Shown here: piece after piece, positions 22,901 through 45,500 of the stretch
Numbering within the stretch: position 1 is the first letter of the stretch
Layout: the number at the start of each line of letters is the position of its first letter
Source: Branchiostoma floridae
Taxonomy: Eukaryota; Chordata; Leptocardii; Amphioxiformes; Branchiostomatidae
Direction: 5' to 3'
Length of the DNA stretch: 64,000 bases
NCBI RefSeq assembly: GCF_000003815.2
Contig: NC_049996.1
Span: 2,164,647 to 2,228,646, forward strand
Notes under the pieces: generated by a model
What the model was told of the DNA's origin: nothing
The model's database searches: none
What the model saw: the letters and a program-made list of their open reading frames with translations, nothing else
Program-made: the position numbers and the translations under genes

Positions 22901-25290
22901 CGAAGAGAAATCTTTAAGGAAACTTTTTTCTAGAAGAAAAGCGCGTCATGCCCATGATACATCTAAGAATTGCACTCTCTAAGTGTAGACTAACAGAGAA
23001 CAAAGAGAAATCTTTTAAGGAAACTTTTTTTTTTTAAGAAAAGTGCGTCATGCCCATGATACACCTAAGAATTGCGTTCTGTAAGTGTACACTATCAGAA
23101 AACGAAAAGAAATCTAAGAAAACATTTCCCTTTTTCTGAAAGAAAAGTGCGTCATGCCCATGACACACTAAAGAATTGCGCTCTTTAAGTGTGTACTAAC
23201 AGAGAGCAAAGAGAATTGTATCAAGGAAACTTTTCTGAAAGAAAAGTGCGTCATGCCATGACACATTTAGGAATCGCGCTCTCTATTTGTATATTACAGA
23301 GTACGGAAGAATTCTTTAAAGGAAACATTTTTCTGAAAGAAAAGTGCGCCATACACAGGACACACTTACGAATTGCGCTCTCTTCTTGTATACTATCAGA
23401 GAACAAAGAAAAATATTTTAAGGAAACAATTTTCTGAAAGATAAGTGCGTCATGCCCATGACACACTGAAGAATTGCACTCTTTTTTTTGTATACTAACA
23501 GATCACAAAGAGAAATCTTTAAAGGAAACCTTTGTATGAAAGAAAAGTGCGTCATGCCCCTGACACACCTAAGAACTGCGTTCTGTAAGTGTATACTAAC
23601 AGAAAACAAAAAGAGATCTTTTAAGGTAAAATTTCTCATTTTTTGAAAGAATAGTGCGTCATACCCATGACACACTTAAGAAATGCGCTCTCTAAGTGAA
23701 TACTAACACAAAACGGAGAGAAATCTTATAAGGAAACCTTTTTCTGCAAGGAAATTGCGTCATGCCCATGACACACTTAAGAATTACGCTCTCTATTTTT
23801 ATATTGCAGAGCGCGGAAAGAAATCTTTTAAAGAAACTTTTTTTCGGAATCAAAAGTCCGTCATACCCATGACACACTTACGAATTGCGCTAAGTGCATA
23901 CTATCAGAGAACAAAGAGAAATCTTTTAAGGAAACCTTTCTCTTTTTCTGAAAGAAAAGTGCGTCATACCCATGACACATTTAAGAATTGCGCTCTCTAT
24001 TTGTACATTAACAGAGAACGAAAAGAAACCTTTTAAGGAAACCTTTTTCTAAAAGAAAAGAAGGTCAAGCCCCTGACACACCAAAGAACTGCGTTCTGTA
24101 AGTGTAATCTAATAGAAAACTAAGACAAATCTTTTAAGGAAACCTTTCTCTTTTTCTGAAAGAAAAGTGCGTCATGCCCATGACACAACTACGAACTGCG
24201 CTCTCAAAGTGAATACTAACACAAAACGGAGAGAAATCTTTTAAGAAAACCTTTCTCTTTTTCTGAAGGAAACGTGCGTCATACCCAGGATCTTGAATTG
24301 CGCTCTCTATTTGTATATTAACAGAAAACTAAAAGATTAACAGAAAACTAAAAGAAACCTTTTAACTTATTTAAGGAAACCTTTTTTTTGATGAAGGAAA
24401 AGTGCGTCATGCCATGACACACGTAAGAATTGCGCTCTCTACTTGTATATTACAGAGTACGAAAAGAAACCTTTTAAGGAAACCTTTTTCTGAAAGAAAA
24501 GTGCGTCATACCCATGACACACTTAAGAATTACGCTCTCTATTTGTACATTAACAGAGAACAAAGAGAAATCTTTTAAGGAAACTTTTTTTCTGAAATAA
24601 AAGTGCGTCATGCCCATGACACACCTACGAACTGCCCTCTCTAAGTGAATACTAACACAAACCGAAGAGAAATCTTTTAAGGAAACCTTTCTCTTTGTCT
24701 GAAAGAAAAGTGCGTCATGCCCATGACACACGTAAGAATTGCGCTCTCCAAGTGTATACTAACGGAGAACAAAGAGAAATATTCTAAGGAAACTTTTTTC
24801 TGACAGAAAAGTGCGTCATGCCCATGACACACTTAAGAATTGTGCTCTCTTTTTTTATACTAACAGAGTACGAAGAGAAGTCTTTTAAGGAAACCTTTTT
24901 CTGAAAGAAAAGAAGGTCAAGCCCTTGACACACCTAAGAACTGCGTTATGTAAGTGTATACTAACAGAAAACGAAGAGAAATCTTTTAAGGAAACCTTTC
25001 TCATTTTCTGAAAGAAAATTGCGTCAAGCCCATGACACACTTAAGAATAGAGCTCTCTATTTGTATATTAAGAGAGAACAAACTTTTTTCTGAGATAAAA
25101 GTGCGTCATGCCCATGACACACCTACGAACTGCCTTCTCCAAGTGAATACTAACACAAAACGAAGAGAAATCTTTTAAGAAAACCTTTCTCTTTTTCTGA
25201 AAGAAAATTGCGTCAAGCCCACGACACACTTAAGAATAGTGCTCTCTATTTGTATATAAGCAGAGTACGAAAATAAATCTTTTAATAATG
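19960..25290. repeat. 105-bp satellite array, about 50 monomers
   Basis: A head-to-tail array. The monomer contains gtgcgtcatgccatgacaca, then ttaagaattgcgctctctaa, gtatactaacagagaacgaa and a pyrimidine/purine tract ending gaaagaaaa. The core (about 20.4-22.56 kb) is homogeneous, with gtcatg-c-catgac and ttttatgaaag; the flanks, mainly 22.6-25.3 kb, have gtcatg-cc-catgac and ttttctgaaag and are more diverged. Multi-monomer blocks are duplicated (for example 21462-21599 and 21766-21900). Short frames inside it are not genes. Confidence 0.97.
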
Positions 25291-25798
25291 AAACTTTTTT
25301 TCAAACTGGCAAAAACGTTATCAGGCTGGGGCAAAGTTGCTTGGTATGTCAGGTGCTGGCCACAGACTCCCTTGAAATAAGCCTGTTTGTTTAACCGTCA
25401 GACAGCAGATTCTCAGCGTGGACCAAGGCTCACAGTGTAATAAGGTCCTTGGCCACATCAAGTAAACAGTCCATTTCTGAACTCAGCTGAACCTCCTTGC
25501 TTCCAACGATACTGAGTCAGGACACGCGAACTCCACGGCTACGCGTTCTGGTATGACCTCTCTGTTGCGACCCGGAAGTATACTGAATATACTGGAAAGC
25601 GGTAGCCCAGAAACCCCCATGCAGTACGAAATCGTCGCCGAAATCAGGCATTTCACGGCAGTTTGAAGGCCAACTTTAGCTCTTGAAATCTCGCCGTAAC
25701 ATAATATCTAAAAGTTCAAATGCACTGCATGTGATAGATCAACTTGTCAGGATAACGTAGATAACTTTTATAGCCTCATCTGGCAAATATTATCTTTT
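25291..25798. other. Unique spacer after the satellite, no gene
   Basis: Non-coding sequence between the last satellite monomer and the right arm of the 52-bp inverted repeat. Confidence 0.4.
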
Positions 25799-25850
25799 CT
25801 ATCGAGTTTTTCCGTGACGATGTCTTGTGCCTCTTTTCGGCGGTCAACAA
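25799..25850. repeat. Right arm of the 52-bp perfect inverted repeat
   Basis: Matches 19108-19159 in reverse complement with no mismatch, about 6.6 kb apart. Confidence 0.95.
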
Positions 25851-26151
25851 GTTGACATTTGCCGCCATTTTGTTTTCCTTTCCTGCGTGATTTCGACCTC
25901 AGATTATTTGATTTTTAAGTGAGCTTGAGCAAAAATGCTGCCCGTGTCCATCTAAACGAAGACAGCGTTTACCTGCGTGTGTTGTAGACTCGTGGGGTCT
26001 TCAAGATAAATCCAGCGACATTTTACGGTCCTCTGTTAGCTACAAAGTGCCTTTAGAGTAGCTGACTCAATAATTGTTTCTCCCGTTGTCATGACTCAAG
26101 TGTTACTAATTAACAAAGACGTGCATCCAGCAAGGAGTGCGTACGTGCACT

Positions 26152-26336
26152 AATGCTAGGGTCAAACCGGGGCCCGACCGGGCTATTTACGGGAACGAAA
26201 AACAAATCTGAACGTCACGAAATATACACAAATCATATTCATTATCATTTTGTTACGTTTTGTGAGCTTTATCACACTTTGAGTCTCACAAACAGCCCGA
26301 CCGGGACCTAATTCAGAAATGTGACTCTAGCATATT
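26152..26336. mobile_element. MITE with GC-rich inverted ends
   Basis: Left end tgctagggtca followed by ggcccgaccggg; right end cccgaccggg with tgactctagca. The interior is AT-rich and non-coding. Related in style to 28377-28706. Confidence 0.65.
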
Positions 26337-26694
26337 ACTAGTATTAAGAAAAACAAGGACGTACCTGTAATCAACAGGAAACTCGGTAGGAGGCGTCTTA
26401 GGTATATGTACATTGACCGTTTAGCATTTTCAGCGACACTCCTTTAGCTTTCAAGTGATTTACTTTGAAATCATTATTTTGTTGTATTTTCGTCCAAAAC
26501 TATACTTTTCTGTTTGAACATTTGTGTGTGGTTGTTCAAGGAATCCCTTGTAGCCTGGATAAACATACGTGTAATAAAATTAAACTCATGTTTACAGGGT
26601 ATTGTAACGTGGTATTTGAATTAACATATAACGGTGGTTTAGCTAAAAACGTTCAGATGTAAAGATGGTGGAAGAAACCATTTTTGTGTCTGAT

Positions 26695-26710
26695 GGGGGG
26701 GGGGGGGGGG
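26695..26710. repeat. G16 homopolymer
   Basis: Sixteen consecutive G. The length may be unreliable. Confidence 0.9.
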
Positions 26711-27079
26711 TCACATTGACCAAGATCTATTGTTAACGAAAAAAGCGAACGCAGGTTGACCATAGAACACATGTACTACATATTGGAAAGCAACGAAAAT
26801 GTCAGGAGAGTAGTTATAACGTTCCTTTGTAGTCTTTTATGTAATTGAACATTTTCTTGCTCGTTTACCCATAGAGAAATGGCCTGGTTCATTTTCAGTG
26901 GATGCCTCCATTTTGAAGGAGCAGCTTGGTGAGTCAATAATACATTTTCTAACTCTCTCATTTCTCCTCTTCAAATCTCCGTCAATAACGCGTCAACATC
27001 ATATATTTCCTACTGATAAGGTAGTTATCCAACTTACAATGAAAAGATAAAGCGCCCCCTCCCAGAGGAATATGTAATT

Positions 27080-27181
27080 ACCTTCAAGTCGCCAGAGGGC
27101 GCGCCTGTACTGCATGATGAGGGGGTATTCAGCCGGACACTCAGGCCTCGGCACCGTATGCTTTGTGCGATCCCACGTTAA
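27080..27181 (+). pseudogene. Orphan 3' end of a P450 last exon
   Basis: In frame this reads TFKSPEGAPVL, then HDEGVFSRTLRPRHRM, then LCAIPR and TAA. It aligns with the C-terminus of P450-2 (TFKSPEGAPVL to ICAIPR). The first 34 bases are identical to P450-2 exon 7 (from 51555); the middle has diverged. The heme-binding part and all other exons are missing, and no splice acceptor is apparent. It looks like a dispersed fragment from the cluster 14 kb away, though it could be the last exon of an undetected gene. Confidence 0.85.
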
Positions 27182-27581
27182 TCGTGTTAGGAAGACGTTA
27201 TGTTAGAATTTACTCCGAAAAGGAGGTTTACCTCCGACAGGGGTACTGTTTTGGGTTGATATGAAGATGTTAGGTCCCGAAAAAAACATTGTGATTTTTG
27301 GCACCCAAGCTGTATTTTCAGGTATTGCAGCACGTACAGACCATCATCCCCTTGTTGAAAATTGTGTGGTACAGTCCATGTACAGCTAGCTAGCCGTTCC
27401 CGAAGAATGACACATTATGGGGGATGGTACATTGTAGCCGGAATTGGTTATGGGAAGAAGGCAAGGGGAGGATCACTAAATCTGTGACGGCTAGGGATAT
27501 GGCATGAAGAACTTGACGCAACAAATCTAATCTCGAACCAGATCAAGTAAGGTGCGTAATGTATAGTATCAAACTTCCCGG

Positions 27582-27668
27582 TGCCCGTTTGACTCCCTTG
27601 GCCGGCTACACTCCTTGGCCAGCTTTGATTCTATCTTATGGCACCGTAGGATCTGCTTGGAGATTACA
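27582..27668 (+). mobile_element. Truncated copy of the 11594-11737 MITE
   Basis: Starts in gtttgactcccttggccggc, continues ctccttggccagctttgat and ends gatctgcttggagatta. The left half is missing. Confidence 0.85.
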
Positions 27669-28376
27669 ACAAATCCACGGTGGTACTAAATGTTCGATTA
27701 TTTTTGTTCCTACTTCTTTTATTCAACATGCAGGAAATAGACCGAAAGAATCAGATGCAAAACTAAGTATAAATTGTTTGGTTAGGATTATGTACTTTAA
27801 ACGTTGCGAAAAACTACAAAAACATTCTTGGGAGGTACGGAAGTCTCTTACAATGACTAGTCTATGTGCTATTGGTGGACATACGATATAAATATACCTT
27901 CTGTTGAGGTAGAACTTTAGTCCCGTGTGAACTAAAGGGTTGTCACAACTTAAGTTCAACGACCCAATATCCGTCTCTCGACGGTTTCAACCTAATCAAT
28001 ACGACTGACTAATATATTCTTCTCACTCATTATGCAAACCATTGTAATGACCTCATTTATTTGCATAAATCGTATATCTTAATTATCTTCTCCATGATCC
28101 ACTGAAACAACAGGAGTAGACAAATTCCATATCTCATCTCGTTTCAAGGTCTCAGCAAGACCCTCCCACATACCAAGTAGTTATGCTCTCCATCCATACA
28201 CACAAACACACACGAGAGCGCGCGCGCGTTTTAGACAGAGAATGTGGTGCCGTAGTTCACGTTTGTAGTGAATTGAACCTCATTTCTCTTTACACTCAGA
28301 AAAAACTGTAATCCACGACAGAATTAGACTACAACATGTAGTACGATAGTTTGGAAAAAAAATGTGTAAAGCCTGC
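27669..28376. other. No gene seen
   Basis: Non-coding. Contains a CA/GA/GC microsatellite at about 28195-28230. Confidence 0.4.
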
Positions 28377-28706
28377 CTTATGCTACAGTCCCATTTGGAA
28401 AAGGGGCCCGTTCGAGTATAGTTTGCGGGTTGTTTTTTCTGCACTTTGTGGCCCCGTGGGACTAAATGGCTATTTTGTGGCTCGGCCGGGGCCCTGAATT
28501 TTAAAACTCGCCGCTAAAATCAACCCGGGACCCGGTGACAAAGTCAAATAGACGCAGTTACCTATTGGTAAATATTAAAAACATCGATAGGTACCCCGTG
28601 GTATCTAATAGTCTATGGGGACAAATTTGAGGTTTTAGAGCCCGGCTGGGGCTAGCTACAACCCCACGGGCACCGGTGCAAAAAGCCGGGACCGTAGCTT
28701 TAGCTA
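28377..28706. mobile_element. GC-rich MITE-like element
   Basis: Begins ttatgctacagtcccattt with ggggccc and ends gccgggaccgtagcttta. Its end sequence recurs in the opposite orientation at about 36006-36033 and 51008-51046. Confidence 0.6.
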
Positions 28707-28759
28707 GTCAGTACTGACTTGTTGGTAAACATAGCTGTCATTCCGCCACACCTCTAGTG

Positions 28760-29163
28760 GGCCACGTGACGCAATAACGCATGACCCTCGCAAACACACA
28801 CCAGTGCTTGTAAACACGTCGGTAGAACGTACTGCGCCTGCGCGAACACTGGTTGTCTTTTTAACGTTGCATTGAAATCCCGCTTGTTGCACAGTATATG
28901 TTAGAGATATGGTTTCATGTAAAACGTACACGGAGTTTTACCCTTATATACGCACGCAATTTCTTAAATGCGGACCTTTAGTAAACCGGGAGATTAGCAT
29001 GTCTATACTTTTCGCGCAGGCGTAGTACGTTCCGGTGACGTGCTGTGCTTGTACACAGTAGCACACACAGGGATACGCGCAGTAGAGTGGACTCTCTTTT
29101 ACCACACAACTGGTCACCTTTTTTTTATTTTCTTGAGAAAGTGGCTGAATTTTTCCTGCGAAA
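28760..29163 (+). promoter_or_regulatory. Putative promoter region of the carboxypeptidase gene, with 22-bp inverted repeat
   Basis: A 22-bp element at 28825-28846 (gaacgtactgcgcctgcgcg plus aa) recurs inverted at 29011-29032 with one mismatch. The core TGCGCCTGCGC resembles an NRF1 site. A CACGTG E-box lies at about 28761 and a TGACGT half-site near 29036. No TATA box near the start. The inverted repeat may instead belong to a foldback MITE. Confidence 0.4.
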
Positions 29164-40014
<10,851 letters not shown>

Positions 40015-40288
40015 GGCGTCACCAAAAATAATTCTTTCTGTGCCATCATTACGAACCCGTAAGAAACACGCTATTCTAAACTGTTGCCACAATTTCTCCG
40101 AGCTTTTACTATCTAGAAGGTCACAGAAAAGTGTTTTTATCAAAATCACAAAACCCACTTATTTTGCAGAACGTGGGACAGTTCATTCACGACTGCTTTG
40201 AAAGAAAAAGTCAAACCCAACAATAGTAAATGTAGTGCCTTAAAGTTTATTGGAAACTAGTGTTTTTACTGACTTAAATTACTTTAAG
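40015..40288. other. 3' flank of carboxypeptidase gene
   Basis: Non-coding. No clear AATAAA was placed with confidence. The P450 segmental duplication begins at its right edge. Confidence 0.4.
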
Positions 40289-41217
40289 ACTGTATGTGCA
40301 ATTAGTCCTCGGACATGATTTTGAAAATAGACAAAAGTATTCCGCCAATTATACCACCAACTTACAAGCTTATCAATAATATTATACTAACGATCTCTCC
40401 ACACAAATTTAAAAATGCCTGGTTTAAGTTTGAGTTTGTTACTTCAAAACATGTAACGTAACGTACGAATGTTTTTAAATTTATCAGAAAGTACACGACT
40501 CAAACCGAATAAATATGTTTTTTTATTCATTGGAAAGCAATGATTGCGTAATATATGGAATATCATGACATTTAGCTCTGCATTTACAGTATCAAAACGC
40601 CACCGTGCGAAATTTGAATGCATGACAGTAGGCTAGACTATGTATCTTATATACATGTACACCCTAGTTGTACACACTTCATGTAACACACCAGCTTCAC
40701 AGGCAAGCGGTGCTGCAACAGCTGGTTAAGGCCTGGTTATACCACACTTATACACACTAACTTTGCATATCTATCTGCTAAGCGTTGTTTTGAAGCTATC
40801 TGATGAGAATACCCCAAATGTTCTTGGTGGCAACGAGTTCAACTATACGACAGTTGTCGGGAAAAACAACACGTGGTCTAGGCCTCATAATAGAAATATT
40901 ACTTGGGGTTAGAATGAATGTTGATTTTGGAAATTTATAATAATTATTATTATAGTAATGATTATCCTTTTGTGATGAATAATAACCAGGCTACACCAGA
41001 AAGTATCATAAGTAAATTAGAGATATTCTGAGATTAACTGAGATTATAGATATGGCCAAAACAATTACTGTTATGTTGATTATATACGTGAACATACACA
41101 CATCAGCAATTAGATTAGCAAAAAAATCATTTTAGACATGCAACTATCGGTATTATCATGTCAAAACATTATGACATGCAAAGTATGCATCCCTTTATGT
41201 TACAAATGAGATGTCGA

Positions 41218-42493
41218 TCAACGCGGAATGGCGCATATCTTGTAGGAAGGAGGAGTTAGTGTGAGCCTCATACTGCCTTCAACAGACAGTGCAGGCGCGC
41301 CCTCTGGCGACTTGAAGGTGAAGTTCTGCAGCAGGCTGGAGAAGAGCAGAAACAGCTCCATCTTGGCGAGCTGCTCTCCAGGCACCCGCGTNNNNNNNNN
41401 NNNNNNNNNNNNNNNNNNNNNNNNNNNNNNNNNNNNNNNNNNNNNNNNNNNNNNNNNNNNNNNNNNNNNNNNNNNNNNNNNNNNNNNNNNNNNNNNNNNN
41501 NNNNNNNNNNNNNNNNNNNNNNNNNNNNNNNNNNNNNNNNNNNNNNNNNNNNNNNNNNNNNNNNNNNNNNNNNNNNNNNNNNNNNNNNNNNNNNNNNNNN
41601 NNNNNNNNNNNNNNNNNNNNNNNNNNNNNNNNNNNNNNNNNNNNNNNNNNNNNNNNNNNNNNNNNNNNNNNNNNNACTATCCGCAAGAGGCGCTCTTCTG
41701 ACTTTTGCCGCTGACCACATTACTCAGGACAAACAAACGTACACGTCCGAGACTGTCAAAAGTACACAAGCTTTTCATCTCAAATCTTTTTCTATGAGGA
41801 GGGGGTGATGAATTTATTATCAACGATTTGGGGGCCCAATTTTATTTTGGAAGGGACTCTTTGAGAGTGCCAATTCGGAGTAGTACAGGTGTGAGACCTT
41901 CAGATCCTCTAGTTACGTTTCTCCTAAAACACGGGACCTCAGACCCCCCCCCCCCCTCCCGACATCCTTCAGCAAAGCTAGGTAGTCATTTTCACCTCAG
42001 TCAAATGAGGAAATAGGTGCAAAAGCGGCATTGCAATTACATGTTTCAGCAATCGTTTTTTGTCGCTTTTTTTTACTCAAGATTTCGCCAAATCCACGAG
42101 ATTCGTTCCCATTAGCTCACAACAGTGTCCTGCATCGGATTCAAATCGAGAACTTCAAGATTCTAAGTGAACAAACCCAGCCAAAATACCACTTTTCCAT
42201 CTTTTACAGATATAGAAAAAGGAGAGATGTGGTATTAAACAAAACATGTTAGCCAAATTTTATCAGGCTTATTACCTCCAGAAAAAGGCATGAAGGACTT
42301 AGGCTTGCTGATGACCTTCCCTTCTGCGTCCAGAAACCTTTCCGGGTCAAACCGGTCCGGGTCAGGCCAGTAGGCGGGGTCCATGTGGAGGGAGTGCAGA
42401 TTCGTCAGGACCTATCAGAGACACAGGCACCTAGGTGAACTTTCAATGTACGATTATAAACTTGTTACTATGTGCATATATATATATATATAT

Positions 42494-42526
<33 letters not shown>

Positions 42527-45500
42527 AATGTGGCCACTATAGACAAGTGGCCACTATAGAGAAAATGTCGGGAACTCCAAATCCTCGCAAACTATGATTT
42601 TAAACCAGCGCAGTGTGACATACGGCCGCTGTATGGTCACAATAGGCAGTGTTTCTGTATCTACGGGACCAGAAATCGTGTGGCCGTGGCCGCGTGGGAC
42701 AGGTGGCCGCTATAGACTATTTTTGTAATGCTTAGGTCAATGGGAAAAATCCAAGGGACGGACAAAAAGTGACCACAATGGCCAGGTGGTCGTTTTGCAA
42801 AGGTGGCCGCTAATACAGGTTTGACTGTAGTTAGTGGAGAGTGTTTACATAAAGTCTATATACCATAACTCCCGCTGGTAGATCAAACTCTCCGAAAGTG
42901 ACGTCTTGCGTGGTGGAGTGCGGCAGGCCTAGAGGAGCAACAGCGCGCATCCGCTGTACTTCCATCAGTGTAGCCTCTGTGTAGGGCAGCTGGGCACGGT
43001 GGGACAGGGCGGGCTGGGCGCCTCCAACAACTGCATCAAGCTCCGACTGGACCTGTGAGGTTCAACCACGAGAAAGCAGACAGCGTTGACCAGATGATTG
43101 TCAAAGGCAGGCATCGTTCATTTGAAAAAGTTTGTTCACACTTCCGAGTGCGCATGCACGTCGACCTGGATTTTTGGGTCATATGTCAAAGGTTAAGGCC
43201 CCTGACCTTCAACAGTTCTCATCTAGACCTTTGTCTCGATTTGCATAAAAATGTGATTTGTTTATGTCTCAGGGGCCTTCATCTTTGACATAGTGCCCAT
43301 AGTTCTTGTCGCCACGCATGCGTCCTTGAAGTGTGAACGATTCTTAGTCAGGGACCTTTATCTATGACTTATTACCCACAGAGCATTGCGCTGCGCATGC
43401 TCAGGTAGAGCTGTGAACCTCCATGTGTCACCCACAAGGTATTTCGCTGCGCATGCTCGTTCGCTAAACATACGCAGCGAAATGCACTGTGGATAATATG
43501 TCGCAGTTGGAACAACAAACACCATACGTGTGGGTAATTAATTTATAGAATTTAAAAGATACGTACCTTCTTTTGTACGTCCGGATACAGAACCATGTAC
43601 AGCAGACACCATCGCACGGTACTAGTGAGTGTGTCCAGGCCACCAAAGAGGAGCTCAAAGGTCATGTACATCACGTGTTCCTCGGTGAAATATTCTATCT
43701 TTTCCCCCTTTTCAAGTTCCACCAGGCAACAATCGAGGAAGTCTCGCGGATTCTCGCGGTCCAGTTTCTGGCGATGGCACGAGATTTCGTCCCACAGAAA
43801 CGCGTGGATCTTCTCATTGTATTTCTTGACATCATGGAGAGACATATTCACTGGACATTGGGATATAAATTGTGCTTTGATTTATCTATTATATACATTT
43901 GGTGAGGGTTGAACACCAAGTTTTCTCTATTGCAACAAGGAATCACTAACTTTAAAAGTTGATATCTTTATGCTGATTATTCGCCTATATACTGCAGGAT
44001 TTTAATTAAACATTGAGAGAAGGCCTGGTGCAGGCTAGTAGGACAGCCTGGTGGAGGCTAGTAGGAAGGCCTGGTAGAGACTAGTATGTAGACCTTGTGG
44101 ATGGAGGCTAGTAGGAAGGCCTGGTGGAGGTTAGTGCGAAGGTCAGGTGGAGGCTAGTAGGAAGGCCTGGTGGAGACTAGTATGTAGACCTTGTGGATGT
44201 AAGCTAGTAGGAAGACCTGGTGACGGCTATTAGGAAGGCCTGGTGGAGGTTAGTGCGAAGGTCTGGTGGAGGCTAGTAGAAAGGCTTGGTAGAGACTAGT
44301 ATGTAGACCTTGTGGATGGAGGCTAGTAGTAAGACCTGGTGGAGGCTAGTAGGAAGGCCTGGTGGAGGTTAGTGCGAAGGTCAGGTGGAGGCTAGTAGGA
44401 AGGCCTGGTGGAGACTAGTATGTAGACCTTGTGGATGTAAGCTAGTAGGAAGACCTGGTGACGGCTATTAGGAAGGCCTGGTGGAGGTTAGTGCGAAGGT
44501 CTGGTGGAGGCTAGTAGGAAGGCCAGGTGGAGGCTTGTAGGAAGGCCTGGTAGAGACTAGTATGTGGACCTGTTGGATGGAGGCTAGTAGCAAGACCTGG
44601 TGACGGCTAGTAGGAAGACCTGATAGAGGCTAGTAGAAGGCCTGGTGGAGGTTAGTGCGAAGGCCTGGTGGAGGCTAGTAGGAAGGCCTGGTGGAGGTTA
44701 GTGCGAAGGCCTGGTGGAGGCTAGTAGGAAGGCCTGGTGGAGGTTAGTGCGAAGGTCTGGTGGAGGCTAGTAGGAAGGCCTGGTGGAGGCTAGTAGGAAG
44801 GCCTGGTAGAGACTAGTATGTAGACCTGGTGGATGGAGGCTAGTAGGAAGACCTGGTGGAGGCTAGTAGGGAGGCCTGGTGGAGGCAAGTAGGATGTCTT
44901 GGTGGAGGCTATACTTACCACCGGGAACAAATCGCAGAAAAGGGAACACGTTGATGATTTGCCCAGCCCCAAGTCGGTCCATTGTGACGAGCACGGCGTC
45001 CGACAAGTCCCTGAACCTCCCATCACCATAGTCGAAGCGATTTCCAAAGACTATGGAGCAGATGACGTTTGCTATTGTGAAGTGTAGGTCACTCTCGGGG
45101 TCAAATGGCTGTCCTCCGTATTTTGCAACCTAATACATGGGGCGAAAATGGCTGTCCTGAAGGCTGGCTGGCTGATCTATCAAAGCTTTTTGCTTTTGCT
45201 TCCATATAAAGAATATTGAAACCATGACACTTGTTAAAAAGAGTGAGGGTTCTTCTCGATGTAAGTGGATCAAACCTTGGAGCCTAGTCTCTGTCGGGTT
45301 GATACCTTGTGTGATAATCGCCTGTTATGTTATTTTTCCAAATCTCAATAGATAAGTGAGTCAAGTCAAGATCTTAGATTTACCTTGGCACAAAGAAAGC
45401 CTGTTTCTTCTCGAATCTTTTCTTCAATGCTGCCCATTCCTTCTTTCACACCGAGAGTCCGCAGGATTGTCGAAGCAAACTTTCTCTTCTGTTTGAACGC

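Larger units (their letters stand above)
40289..45237. repeat. Segmental duplication, copy 1 (partner 58498 to about 63475)
   Basis: Starts at gcaattag followed by catgattttgaaaatag, seen at 40289 and 58498. Flanks, introns and exons of P450-1 exons 3-7 align with P450-3 at an offset of about 18.25 kb, with several private insertions. Confidence 0.9.

Noticed and set aside
20657-24731. Many short frames with repeated RHAMTHLRIAL or MCHGHDALF peptides
   Set aside because: They recur with the satellite period on both strands and are by-products of the repeat.
19960-25290. CRISPR array
   Set aside because: Eukaryotic context and contiguous 105-bp monomers without unique spacers.
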